A stretch of 64,000 nt of DNA from contig JBOGUF010000115.1 in the NCBI GenBank assembly GCA_050696075.1, positions 12,402-76,401 of the forward strand. Reading direction: 5' to 3'. Both the position numbers and the translations under genes were made by a program. The first letter of the stretch is position 1. The number at the start of each line of letters is the position of its first letter. Below are positions 34,560 through 43,232 of this stretch, one piece after another. Source of the DNA: JBOGUF01 sp050696075. Lineage in GTDB: Bacteria > Chloroflexota > Chloroflexia > Thermomicrobiales > UBA6265. The notes below the pieces were generated by a model. The model worked only from the letters and a program-made list of their open reading frames with translations. It was not told the origin of the DNA and did not search any database.

Positions 34560-35947
34560 TTTCCAGCGTTCTCCCTCAAAACAGCCAAGAACCGCTCATG
34601 CAACCGCGTCGCCTCTGCCAGATGCTCCGGTTTCATCAGGACACTCCGGAAGACCGTCATTGTTGGCGCGTCCCAGACGAGGTCGTCGTGCGCCTGGAGG
34701 AGGTCGGGACAGGCGACGAGCTTGGCGAGATAGAAGGGGCGCTCGCGATCGGCCATGCCGGCGGCGAAGACGCGCTCGGTCAGCGCGGAGATGGCCGAGA
34801 CGCGGCGGTCGCCGTCGGTAGGCAATGCGTAGAAGGTCAAGATGTCGAGCGGCGGCTCGACCATGAGACGCAGCCGGTCGCTGGCGCGGATGAGGTCGGC
34901 CCAGGCGAGGGCGGCCTGACGGCACTTTCGCAACACCGGACCAAGCCCTTCGTCCGCGCGCAACGGGAAACACTGGAGGGTTGCCCAAAGGGCAGCGGCG
35001 GCGGCGCCGGCGCGGGAGCATTCGAGGCTGATCTCGCCCAGGTGGAGGTCGTCCGAGGTGAAGTAGGTGTAGGGCGAGTCATGCTGGTAGAAGCGGCCGA
35101 CCGTCGGATCGCGGAACAACACGGAGCCGCAGCCGTAGGGTTGCAGGCCGTGCTTGTGCGGGTCGACGACGATGCTGTCGCAGTGGGCGATGGCGCGGTA
35201 GGCGGCGGCGTCCGCCGGGCTGAGGGCATCGTCGTCCTCGCCGGCGAGGAGCGCGTAGAAGCCGCCGTAGGCCGCGTCGACGTGGATGCGGAAACCGTGC
35301 GCCTGCTGCAAAGCGAGGAGGTCCGGGATCGGGTCGACTGCGCCGAGGCCGGTCGTGCCGGCGGTGGCAACGACGGCGCCGATCCGCTCGGTTTGGAGTT
35401 TTGCCCGCAGGTCGCCGGGGGCCATGCGGCCGGCGCCGTCGGCGGCGATCTTGACCGCGCGGACGCCGAGCACCTCGCACATGCGGGCGTGGGTGTAGTG
35501 CGCCTCGGCCGAGAAAGCGATCGCCGCGTCCGGATGCAACGAGCGGGCGACCCAGAGCGCCTCGAGGTTGGCGATGGTGCCGCTCGACGTGAGATGGCCG
35601 AGGGTGCGCGCCGGGTCGTAGCCGAACATCGCGGCCAGGTCCGCGACGACCTCCCGCTCCATCTTCGCCGTCGCCGGCCCGCCGTCGAGCGCGTGGTTGT
35701 TCGGGTTGATCCGCTGCGCCAGGGCATAGGCGACAGTCGCGATCTCGTGCGGCGGCTTCAGCATTTGCCCGGCGTACGACGGGTGGAAGAACGGGTAGTT
35801 TTCGGTCAATCGTTCGGTGAGCTCGGCGATGATCCGGCGGGCCTTGTCAGGCGGAACGGTAAGGGTTTCGTCCTGGTTGAACGCGGGCCAGGTGGCTTCC
35901 CAGTCGTCGAGGGATTGCAAGCCGACGTGCAGGAGTTCGTTTGACAC
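34556..35947 (-). CDS. PLP-dependent group II decarboxylase-like protein
   Basis: A 463-residue fold-type I PLP enzyme of the pyridoxal-dependent decarboxylase family. FHPSYAGQMLKPP, HLTSSGTIANLEAL (phosphate binding), HVDAAYGG (Asp to the PLP nitrogen) and VVDPHKHGLQPYG (Schiff-base Lys) are all intact. Substrates in this group include Glu, Asp, Tyr and Trp; the specificity is not readable. GTG 35947 (VSNELLHVG) was chosen; the ribosome-binding site is weak. It is a single gene between two toxin-antitoxin loci and is convergent with relE. Confidence 0.85.
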   Translation of the reverse strand: MSNELLHVGLQSLDDWEATWPAFNQDETLTVPPDKARRIIAELTERLTENYPFFHPSYAGQMLKPPHEIATVAYALAQRINPNNHALDGGPATAKMEREVVADLAAMFGYDPARTLGHLTSSGTIANLEALWVARSLHPDAAIAFSAEAHYTHARMCEVLGVRAVKIAADGAGRMAPGDLRAKLQTERIGAVVATAGTTGLGAVDPIPDLLALQQAHGFRIHVDAAYGGFYALLAGEDDDALSPADAAAYRAIAHCDSIVVDPHKHGLQPYGCGSVLFRDPTVGRFYQHDSPYTYFTSDDLHLGEISLECSRAGAAAAALWATLQCFPLRADEGLGPVLRKCRQAALAWADLIRASDRLRLMVEPPLDILTFYALPTDGDRRVSAISALTERVFAAGMADRERPFYLAKLVACPDLLQAHDDLVWDAPTMTVFRSVLMKPEHLAEATRLHERFLAVLRENAGN

Positions 35948-35969
35948 GGTCTTGCCTTGTCGGTGATGC

Positions 35970-36503
35970 GTGCGCGCCGAATCCGACCATGCGGTATCCG
36001 AAGCGTCGATTCTATCCGGTTTGAGCAAGAGCGAGGCGACAGCGTACCGCCGCAATCATGGTTGGGATCCGCCATCTCCTCTCCTCGATCTCAAGGCGAG
36101 CGAGCTCTTTCTTGGGGAGGACCTCATCCCGTCAGCGGCATTTCTGGTCCCGCGCGGCGAGACGCTGGCTGCTGACGGCAGCCTGCGCTTAGGCGGCGCC
36201 CAGGGAGCGGTCGATTTGGGTTGGGCCTGTGTCGCGGATCAATATCAAGCTGACGCGGCGGACCTAACGGCCGCGCTCGTAGCACGCTGCCTGGCCGGGG
36301 CGAGTCAACGAGGATGGATGGTGCAGATCGAGGTCGATCAATCTGATGACGTCCTGTGGCGCGTCTTGCACGAATATCCCGTGTCGTGGAAACCGGATGG
36401 GTTGACCTATGCCTGCACAACACATGGGAACGGAGCGAACGAGCCGCGGACTGTCATCGCGGCTGATCCGCATCGCGGATCAGATGGATCCTGGGGTGGA
36501 TGA
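35970..36503 (+). CDS. Hypothetical protein, unknown
   Basis: An ORF of 177 residues with no recognised family, divergent from the decarboxylase. The middle (about 45-150: LVPRGETLAADGSLRLGG, ALVARCLAGASQRGWMVQIEVDQSDDVLWRVLHEYPVSW) has a plausible soluble alpha/beta composition. The N-terminus may start later than GTG 35970, and the last 50 bases overlap the PIN gene on the opposite strand. It could be a real orphan gene or chance coding. Confidence 0.35.
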   Translation: MRAESDHAVSEASILSGLSKSEATAYRRNHGWDPPSPLLDLKASELFLGEDLIPSAAFLVPRGETLAADGSLRLGGAQGAVDLGWACVADQYQADAADLTAALVARCLAGASQRGWMVQIEVDQSDDVLWRVLHEYPVSWKPDGLTYACTTHGNGANEPRTVIAADPHRGSDGSWGG

Positions 36504-36987
36504 TCCGCCGGAAATCGCCGTCCGTTGTCGCAAAGTCGTTGATGCCGAGCGACCGTGCGACCGCGAGGTGCATGGCGTCGGTCGCATCGAGCGCTTCGAC
36601 CGCCATGAATTCCAGGCTTTGCCGCCAGTCCGCGGTGGTCAGTGGAATCTCCACGGCTTCCTCAAACTGATCCAGAAAGGCATGGAACCGACGGAGTCCG
36701 TTGGTAAGCCACCGCTGGCGAATCAATGGATTCGATCCCCATTGATCGAGGCGATACCGAAACTGGTCCTCTTCAGCAAGCTTATCGGCCTTCGTGGCAA
36801 GCCGTCTCATTGCTCGCGCAAGGTCCAGTCGTAGCACTTGCGAGAAATAGACATGGGTGCCGTCAGTTGCCAACTGTTGGCAGAAACGGCGACAGGCCGT
36901 TGCGTCCGGCGTGCCAGGATACATACCGGCGACGACAACACTGGTATCGAGGTAGACATCAGTAGGAGGAAGCGATCGGATGCTCAC
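36454..36987 (-). CDS. PIN-domain protein (VapC-like toxin)
   Basis: A 177-residue PIN-domain RNase. The metal-binding acidic residues are visible in VYLDTSVVVAGM (Asp14), in ALDATDAMHLAVA (Asp) and in FATTDGDF (Asp), the order expected for VapC. It is longer than typical VapC (about 130-140), with an extra helical middle. It starts at GTG 36987, overlapping the TGA of the small acidic gene upstream (GTGA), so the pair is translationally coupled. Toxic RNA cleavage is likely but unproved. Confidence 0.85.
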   Translation of the reverse strand: MSIRSLPPTDVYLDTSVVVAGMYPGTPDATACRRFCQQLATDGTHVYFSQVLRLDLARAMRRLATKADKLAEEDQFRYRLDQWGSNPLIRQRWLTNGLRRFHAFLDQFEEAVEIPLTTADWRQSLEFMAVEALDATDAMHLAVARSLGINDFATTDGDFRRIIHPRIHLIRDADQPR

Positions 36988-37193
36988 AATCTGGTCTGGT
37001 CCTCGCCGGCAGTATCCTCATCGTCCTCGTCGTATCCAAGCAATTCGTCAATCGAGATTGGACCAACAATCGTGACGTCGGGAACGTAAGGAACCTGCTT
37101 CCGCGGTCGATGCACGATGACCCCGGGCCTGCGCCGAATGCGGTCTCGAAACGCTTCGATCTCAGCCCATTCTCCGGGCGTGCGCTGGTCCAT
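36984..37193 (-). CDS. Small acidic protein coupled to PIN, probable antitoxin
   Basis: A 69-residue protein with a very acidic C-terminus (DELLGYDEDDEDTAGEDQ) and an Arg-rich N-terminal half (EAFRDRIRRRPGVIVHRPRKQ). It is not a recognisable VapB, MazE or Phd. ATG 37193 has GGAG and AGG upstream; the frame continues to 37271 without better starts. The overlap with the PIN gene indicates co-production, so an antitoxin or PIN-regulating role is inferred. Confidence 0.65.
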   Translation of the reverse strand: MDQRTPGEWAEIEAFRDRIRRRPGVIVHRPRKQVPYVPDVTIVGPISIDELLGYDEDDEDTAGEDQTRL

Positions 37194-37301
37194 GACCTGA
37201 CTCCGGCCGACTGCGAATACGCCTAACGACGTCGGTGGTCCGAATGTAATCCGAGTGGGCGGCGCCGTCAACGGTCATGTCCTTGATCTACCTGCCGACC
37301 G

Positions 37302-38273
37302 TCAGGACGCGGCCGACGATACCGGCTTCCCAACCGTCAGCAACGGTTCCAGATCCCGCAGGATCAAATCCAACTCGCGGTGGTTCTCCGCGTCGAGGGC
37401 GCCGGCACCGGGGATGCGGGTGGTGGGGGAGGCGATGACGCCGCGGCGGTAGAGGACTTCCTTGTAGACGGTAAAGGAATACATCGCCTCGAAGTTGAGC
37501 AGGGGCAGGAGTTGGGTGTGGAGGCGACGAGCCTCCTCCTCGTCGCCGCGGTCGAGCGCGTTCCAGACGGCGACGTGGGCGTCCGCCACTTCGCAGGCGG
37601 GCATCGTGCCGTGGGCGCCGCGCCGGTACTCCTCGAGCAGGTAGCGGCCGGCCATGCCGCCCATCATCCCCTTCAGGCTATTGCCCGCGAGCTCCCGCAC
37701 CTTGCTCATCACTTGCGGCGCGAAGGCGGTCTCTTCCTTCAGGTAGTCGACGCCGGGGATCTCGGTCAGCAGCCGGGCGAGGAGCACCGGCTCCATCGGC
37801 GTGCCGATTGGCCCGATGAAGTCCTGGATCCAAACGGGAAGCGGATCGGCGGCGCGGGCGACCGCCGCGTAGAAGTCGAGTATCTCGGCGGCGGGCGGGT
37901 GCTTGACGTAAGGCGGCATCGCGATTACCGCATCGGCGCCGGACTTAGCGGCGTGCTCGGCGTAGAGGACCGAGGCGGCGGTGCTGACGCCGGAGACGCC
38001 GATGACGACCGGAATGCGGCCCGCGGCCTGGGCAACAAGGACTTCGGTCACCCGCGGCCGCTCGGCGTCGGTCAGGATAATCGCCTCGCTGGCGTTGACC
38101 GGGGCGACGACCCCGTGCGCGCCGGCGGCGACGCAGAAGTCGACGCAGCGAGCCAGCGAAATTTCATCCAACTTGCCTCCGGCGTCAAAGGGGGTCGGCG
38201 GAATCGCGTAGACGCCGCGGACGGGTTTCGCTGGTCGCGAGTGCCAGCGACCGCCAATGCTAGTCTGTTCCAT
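37302..38273 (-). CDS. DapA/dihydrodipicolinate synthase-family aldolase
   Basis: A 323-residue class I aldolase-fold protein. The Schiff-base Lys is in VDYLKEETAF and the GxxG-like substrate loop is PVNASEA. The usual catalytic-triad Tyr (YNxP motif) is replaced by VWIQDF. The family includes 2-keto-3-deoxy-sugar-acid aldolases, and the two enolase-type dehydratases nearby would produce such substrates. It could therefore complete a sugar-acid pathway, including the rhamnose one. Bacterial lysine synthesis is unlikely in this setting. Confidence 0.82.
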   Translation of the reverse strand: MEQTSIGGRWHSRPAKPVRGVYAIPPTPFDAGGKLDEISLARCVDFCVAAGAHGVVAPVNASEAIILTDAERPRVTEVLVAQAAGRIPVVIGVSGVSTAASVLYAEHAAKSGADAVIAMPPYVKHPPAAEILDFYAAVARAADPLPVWIQDFIGPIGTPMEPVLLARLLTEIPGVDYLKEETAFAPQVMSKVRELAGNSLKGMMGGMAGRYLLEEYRRGAHGTMPACEVADAHVAVWNALDRGDEEEARRLHTQLLPLLNFEAMYSFTVYKEVLYRRGVIASPTTRIPGAGALDAENHRELDLILRDLEPLLTVGKPVSSAAS

Positions 38274-38332
38274 CGGTGCGTGCTCACGCCTTTCTCGGGC
38301 CGATTGCCCGTCGCGAACCGCTTGCGCGGCGC

Positions 38333-38790
38333 CTATCCCTTCAGCCCGGAGCGGGCGAGTGCCTGGATGAATTGCCGCTGCAAGATCAGGAAGACGATCG
38401 CCACCGGGACGATGGATGAGACGGCTCCGGCCATGATTAGCGCCGCGCTGAAGCTGCCCGCCTCGTCAATATAGCGGGTCAGACCGAGCGGCGTCTCGTA
38501 GTCGTTCCAGCTCCAGACGAACGCCAGGATCGCCAGCGACGCGAGAGGGGGCTTTGCCAGCGGGAGGATGATTCGCGCGTAGATCTGGAACTCGTTCGCC
38601 CCGTCGATGCGCGCCGCGTCGACCAAGTCCCGCGGGATCGTCAAGAAGATCTGGCGCAGCAGAAAGGTGCCGAAGGCGGTGAACAGGCCCGGCAGGATCA
38701 ACGCCCACAGCGTGTCATAGATTTGCAGTTGCTGGTAGCGCATGAAGCGCGGCACCAGCAGCATCTGGCGCACCCGCGCTTCGCTCCGGT
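38333..38790 (-). pseudogene. 5'-truncated MalG-type sugar permease
   Basis: Only the C-terminal half of a permease is encoded: LLVPRFMRYQQLQIYDTLWALILPGLF onward, with the EAA loop DLVDAARIDGANEFQIY and the normal end ARSGLKG. The first three membrane helices and the start are missing; directly upstream is the end of the enolase gene. The long frame upstream to 39454 is a shadow of that enolase. The remaining frame is intact, so truncation may be recent or the fragment may still be expressed. It has no binding-protein gene. Confidence 0.75.
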
Positions 38791-38840
38791 CACAATCGCG
38801 ACCGTCCCCTCCAGTCGCCGGCATGCCCCGCGATCGCGCG

Positions 38841-40034
38841 TCATGGTTCATCTCCGGTCGCGCGACGCAACGCCGCTTTGTCGAAGGTGATGCCCAGTCC
38901 CGGACCGTCCGGGACGCGCAGGATCCCATCTTCGGGGTGGAGCGGCGCGGTGAGCAGGTTGTCGCCGATCGGGTTCGGGGAGCTGGAGAACTCGAAGATG
39001 AGGAAGTTGGCGCTGGCGGCGGCGAGGTGGGCGGCGGCGGCGACGTGGACCGAGCTGCCCATGCTGACGTGGGCCGCCCATTTGACGTTGTGGAGGCTGG
39101 CGGTGGTCGCGATCCGCCGGCCCTCGGAGATGCCGCCCGCGCGGCAGATGTCGGGCAGCAGGACGTCGGCGGCACGGCGACGAAGCCGCTCGGCGATCTG
39201 CCAGCGGGTGCAGTCGGTCTCGCCGACCGCGACGGCCATGTCGAGTGCCGCCGCCAGCCGGGCGTAGCCGTCGACGTCTTCCGGCGGCAGCGGATCTTCG
39301 AACCAATAGACGCCCATTGCTTCGAGCTTGCGCCCGACGTAGAGCGCGTTCTCAGTCGAGTACGCGCCGTGGGCGTCGACGAGCAGATCGGCCTTGCCGC
39401 GCACGGCGTCGGCGATTGCCTCGATGCCGGCCAGGTCGGTGTCGACGTCGCCACGGCCGATGGAGGCTTTCATCGCCGTGTAGCCTTCGCCGATGATCCG
39501 TTCGGCGGTGGCGACGCGGTCGGCGACGGTCGCGCCGGGCACGCCGGAGGCGTAGGCCGGCAACTCGGTCCGGAACGGGCCGCCGAGCAGGTGGTAGACC
39601 GGCACGTCGAGCAGCTTGCCGGCCAGGTCCCAAAGGGCGATATCGACGCCGGCGATTGCTTCGAGCTGGTACCCGGCGTTGTGGCCGCGCAGGCGCATGC
39701 TGCCGAACATCTTTTCCCAATGGCGCTCGACGGCCAGCGGGTTCGCGCCGATCAGGATGGGAGCCAGGACGTCCTCGACGACCGCTTTGGTCGCCCGTGG
39801 ACCAAGAGGGGCATGGGCCTCGCCCCAACCAACCGTACCGTCGGCGGCGGTGATTTTCACGAGACAGGTCTGCGCGCGGGGCGGGTAGACGCAGATGTGG
39901 AGGTCGCTCACGTCGGCCAGGGCGCGTCGTGGCGGCGCGGCGCGGTCGCGCGCTTGCGGCGCCGCCAACCCGGCACCGCCCTGGTAATCCTTGTCGCCGG
40001 CGAGGACGAATGCCTCGATTGCCTCGATCTTCAT
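38841..40034 (-). CDS. Enolase-superfamily sugar-acid dehydratase, copy 1
   Basis: A 397-residue mandelate racemase/muconate lactonising-type barrel. The metal ligands are all visible: Asp in LLVDAHGAYS, Glu in YWFEDPLPPED, Glu in VAVGETD. The general acid/base His lies in WAAHVSMGS. It probably dehydrates an aldonate or aldarate; the subgroup resembles galactonate/gluconate dehydratases but is not assigned. ATG 40034 overlaps the stop of the second enolase gene (ATGA). The two paralogues form a unit with a GH105-type hydrolase. Confidence 0.85.
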   Translation of the reverse strand: MKIEAIEAFVLAGDKDYQGGAGLAAPQARDRAAPPRRALADVSDLHICVYPPRAQTCLVKITAADGTVGWGEAHAPLGPRATKAVVEDVLAPILIGANPLAVERHWEKMFGSMRLRGHNAGYQLEAIAGVDIALWDLAGKLLDVPVYHLLGGPFRTELPAYASGVPGATVADRVATAERIIGEGYTAMKASIGRGDVDTDLAGIEAIADAVRGKADLLVDAHGAYSTENALYVGRKLEAMGVYWFEDPLPPEDVDGYARLAAALDMAVAVGETDCTRWQIAERLRRRAADVLLPDICRAGGISEGRRIATTASLHNVKWAAHVSMGSSVHVAAAAHLAAASANFLIFEFSSSPNPIGDNLLTAPLHPEDGILRVPDGPGLGITFDKAALRRATGDEP

Positions 40035-41293
40035 GCCAGGCTGAACACTCCTGACGACTGCTCGGCGAGTTGCGCGAGACGGCGCACGGCGGCTTCGTCC
40101 ACCTCGATACCGAGACCGTTGCCGCTGGGTGCGGAGACATAGCCCTCGACCGGCGCCGGCATCGGTTTGGTGAGGATCTGGTCGCCGATCGGGTTGTCGC
40201 CGATCCAGTGCTCGGCGATGAAGAGATTGGGCAGGGCGAGGGCGAGTTGCAGGGTGGCGGCGAAGTGGACGGCCGAGCCGATGCTGACGTGCGGTGCGCA
40301 GGCCGCGCCGTAGAGGTCGGCGGCTTCGGCAATCTTCAGACTCTCGGAGATGCCGCCGGCGCGGCAGACGTCCGGCTGGATGACGTCCACCCCGCCGCCG
40401 CCGACGTAGTCGCGCGCCTGGGCGCGGGTGGTGAGGGCGTCGAGGGCAATCGGGACGTCGAGCGCGGTCGCGACTTGGATGTAGCCCGGCAAGTTGTCGG
40501 TGCGGATCGGCATCTCGAACCAGCCGACGTCGTACCGCTCCAACATGCGGCCAAGCTTGATCGCTTGTTGCGGGTCGTAGACGCCGGCGGCATCGACAAA
40601 GAGGATAACGTCCTGCCCGATGGCCTCCCGCACCGCGGCCACCGCCCGGATATCGGGCTCGATCCCGTGGCCGAGCGCCATCTTCATCGCCGTGAAACCG
40701 TTCGCCACGTGGCCGCGGGCGAGGTCGGCCAGGCGGGCGAGGGCGGACTCATCCATGCCGTCGTAGAGACCCGGCAGGCCGGAGGCGTAGACCCGCACCC
40801 GGTCGCGGAAGGCGCCGCCGAGCAGTTGATGGATCGGCTGACCAAGCAGGCGGCCGGCAAGGTCCCAGAGCGCGATATCGACCCCGGCGATCGCTTCCAG
40901 CCAGAAACCGCTGGTGTGCCCCCGGACCTGCATCGCGAGGTACATCCGCTCCCACAAGACGCGTATATCGAGGGGATTCGCGCCGGTGACAATCGGACCG
41001 AGCAGATTTTCGACGATGCGGGCGGTCGCCTCCGCGCCCACCGGCGCCTTGGCCTCGCCCCAACCGACGGCGCCCGATGCCGTCTCGATCCGCACCAGGC
41101 AGCAGTCGATCGTCTCGGAGTAGATGTAGCGCCGCCGCCGCGGTGGTGGGTACTCGGCGGAGAGTGGGAGGACGCGGGAACCTTCTTCCGACCCCCAACT
41201 GGCCTTGCCCCAGTAGGTCTTGCCTTCGGGCAGCGGGACCTTGAGGACAATTGCCTCGACGCGGGCGATCCGCTCAGGCTCAGGCTGGGACAT
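40031..41293 (-). CDS. Enolase-superfamily protein, copy 2, third metal ligand altered
   Basis: A 420-residue paralogue of the downstream gene. The Asp ligand is kept in LFVDAAGVYD and the Glu in WFEMPIR, but the third position, GE in the sister (VAVGETD), reads IALDALTT, so the usual third Glu is missing. The His region CAPHVSIGS is kept. It may use the nearby Asp, have another activity, or be non-catalytic. It overlaps the end of the hydrolase gene upstream by 14 bases. Confidence 0.82.
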   Translation of the reverse strand: MSQPEPERIARVEAIVLKVPLPEGKTYWGKASWGSEEGSRVLPLSAEYPPPRRRRYIYSETIDCCLVRIETASGAVGWGEAKAPVGAEATARIVENLLGPIVTGANPLDIRVLWERMYLAMQVRGHTSGFWLEAIAGVDIALWDLAGRLLGQPIHQLLGGAFRDRVRVYASGLPGLYDGMDESALARLADLARGHVANGFTAMKMALGHGIEPDIRAVAAVREAIGQDVILFVDAAGVYDPQQAIKLGRMLERYDVGWFEMPIRTDNLPGYIQVATALDVPIALDALTTRAQARDYVGGGGVDVIQPDVCRAGGISESLKIAEAADLYGAACAPHVSIGSAVHFAATLQLALALPNLFIAEHWIGDNPIGDQILTKPMPAPVEGYVSAPSGNGLGIEVDEAAVRRLAQLAEQSSGVFSLA

Positions 41294-42347
41294 GGGTTGA
41301 CTCCGTTTTGATCACGTCCGCGTGGACGCGTTCAATCGCGGCGAGTAGGGCCGGCCCCTGCCCCCAAGGGAAGACGCCGCGCGGACGCGCGCCGTAGTGG
41401 GCCGCGTCGGCACCGACCGGCGTAGCGTCGGAGACGTCGAGGAGCGCGCCATCCGCCGAGAAGCCGGCCGCGGTCGCGGCCCATGCGCGATCGGCCAACG
41501 CGGCATATTCGGCGGCGGCGAGGCCGTGCCTGACGGCCCGCCCGACGCCCAAGGCGACGAAGGCGCTGACGGAAGGTTCCAGGTACGTTTCGGGGTGATC
41601 GACGACCGTGTGCCAGGCGCCCGGCGCCGCTTCGGTCGCGGCCATGCCGGCGACGAGTGCGATGAGTCGCTGTCCGATCTCCGCGCGCGCCCGGTGTGAC
41701 GCTGGCAGCTCCGCGGCCGTATCGACCAAACCGAGCAGCGCCCATCCCAGTCCGCGTCCCCAGAAGACGCCATTGGCCCGGCCCTCGGTGTCGTTAAAGC
41801 CGTGCGAGAAGAGTCCGGTGCGCTCGTCCTGCAAGGGCCGGGCGTGGGTGAGCAGGAGGTCGGCGGCGAAGTCGTGGAAATCCGGCTCATGGAGATGAAC
41901 CGCCAATCGCGCCAGGAACGGACCGTCGAGATGCATGCAATCGACCCAGACCTGGTGCTTCCATCCCGCTAAGTCGGCACGGTGGATGCGGGCGCCGTGC
42001 TGACCGACGGGCAGTCCGGTCAGCACGCCTGCCAGTTCGCCGGCGCGGCGGATCAACGTCGAGTCGCCGGTCTCCGCGTACCGGCTCAACAATGGCACGC
42101 CCGGCGCCACGTGGGCCAGTGGAACGGCGTGGAGCGGTGGCGCTTCCCGCGTCCAGCGGTCGATCAGTCCGGCGGCGAAGGCGTGGTGTTCCCCGCCGGC
42201 CGCGAGGAGCGCCTCCATGGCGATGCTCTCGCCGAAGCCCCAGACCTTGAACGGGTAGGTCGCGGTCGCCCAGGCTAGCCGGTCGATCCGCGTGTCTCGC
42301 ACGTCATTCCGCTCGGATTGACGGAGGCCATGATGGTAACTGGGCAT
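41280..42347 (-). CDS. GH105/GH88-type unsaturated glucuronyl/rhamnogalacturonyl hydrolase
   Basis: A 355-residue (alpha/alpha)6-barrel enzyme without a signal peptide. VDCMHLDGPFLARL corresponds to the GH88/GH105 WxDxMxM substrate region, and NGVFWGRGLGWALLGL to the WGRGNGW motif carrying catalytic-site residues. Such enzymes remove the unsaturated uronic acid left by pectate or rhamnogalacturonan lyases from oligosaccharides. It acts together with importer 4 (upstream) and the dehydratases (downstream), with which it forms an operon. The precise start is uncertain. Confidence 0.8.
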   Translation of the reverse strand: MPSYHHGLRQSERNDVRDTRIDRLAWATATYPFKVWGFGESIAMEALLAAGGEHHAFAAGLIDRWTREAPPLHAVPLAHVAPGVPLLSRYAETGDSTLIRRAGELAGVLTGLPVGQHGARIHRADLAGWKHQVWVDCMHLDGPFLARLAVHLHEPDFHDFAADLLLTHARPLQDERTGLFSHGFNDTEGRANGVFWGRGLGWALLGLVDTAAELPASHRARAEIGQRLIALVAGMAATEAAPGAWHTVVDHPETYLEPSVSAFVALGVGRAVRHGLAAAEYAALADRAWAATAAGFSADGALLDVSDATPVGADAAHYGARPRGVFPWGQGPALLAAIERVHADVIKTESTHVPA

Positions 42348-42350
42348 GTT

Positions 42351-43232
42351 CTACCCCTTGATCCCGGTGAGGGTGACGCCTTTGATAATGTACTTCTGGG
42401 CGGCGGCGAACATGATCAGCATCGGTAGGACCATGACGACGGCGAAGACCATGAGCAGGTTCCAGAACTCGGTCGAGCCCCCACTGGGCGAGAGCATGTG
42501 GACGAGGCCGAGGGCGGCAGTGAACTTCTCCTGATCGTTGAGGAAGATGAGCGGCGGCAGGAAGTCGTGCCACGTCAGTTGGAAGGCCATCACAGCGACG
42601 ACCGCCAAGCCCGGTCCGGAGAGCGGCAGGTAGATGCGCCACCAGACGCCGATCTCGGTCGCCCCGTCGAGCAGCGCCGCCTCTCGGAGCTCGGACGGAA
42701 TGGTTAAGAAGAACTGGCGCATGAGGAAGATGAAGAAGGGCGTGCCGAAGAAACTGGGCACGATCAGGGGCAGCCAGGTGTTGATCCAGTTGAGCTCCTT
42801 GAAGATCAGGAAGAGCGGCACCAGGCGGACGATGAAGGGGACCATCATCGTGCTCACCAGGAGCATGAAAAGGAAATCCCGGCCGGGGAAGCGCAACCGC
42901 GCGAAACCGTAGGCGATGAAGGAGCCGGAGAGAAGCTCGCCGATCACGACGGCGGCCGAGATGATCAGCGAGTTCGCCATGTAGCGGGCGAAGGGCTGCA
43001 TCTCGAAGGCGTCGCGGTAGTTCTCCCAATGCAGCGGCCAGGGGATCCAAACGGGCGGGAAGGAGCGCGTATCCGGTAGCGCCTTGAGCGAGGTGCCCAC
43101 CATCCAGAGCAGCGGAAAGACGGTGATGAACCCGCCGATTGCCAGCACGACGACGAGGATGACATGGCTGCGCCGCCATGATCCCCGCCTGCTTGGACCA
43201 CGATCGAATGCGAGAATGGCTGGGACGGCCAT
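42351..43232 (-). CDS. Sugar ABC permease, MalG type (importer 4)
   Basis: A 293-residue permease: first helix VILVVVLAIGGFITVFPLL, EAA loop ELREAALLDGATEIGVWWRIYLPLS near 197, C-terminus GVTLTGIKG. ATG 43232 overlaps the TGA of the MalF-type gene (TGATG), indicating coupling; the longer frame to 43556 is a shadow of that gene. The GH105-type gene starts four bases after its stop. Confidence 0.92.
   Translation of the reverse strand: MAVPAILAFDRGPSRRGSWRRSHVILVVVLAIGGFITVFPLLWMVGTSLKALPDTRSFPPVWIPWPLHWENYRDAFEMQPFARYMANSLIISAAVVIGELLSGSFIAYGFARLRFPGRDFLFMLLVSTMMVPFIVRLVPLFLIFKELNWINTWLPLIVPSFFGTPFFIFLMRQFFLTIPSELREAALLDGATEIGVWWRIYLPLSGPGLAVVAVMAFQLTWHDFLPPLIFLNDQEKFTAALGLVHMLSPSGGSTEFWNLLMVFAVVMVLPMLIMFAAAQKYIIKGVTLTGIKG

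Noticed and set aside
38841..39454. N-terminal half of the 373-residue ORF that ends in the truncated permease
   Set aside because: It is an out-of-frame reading of the enolase gene, not a fusion protein.
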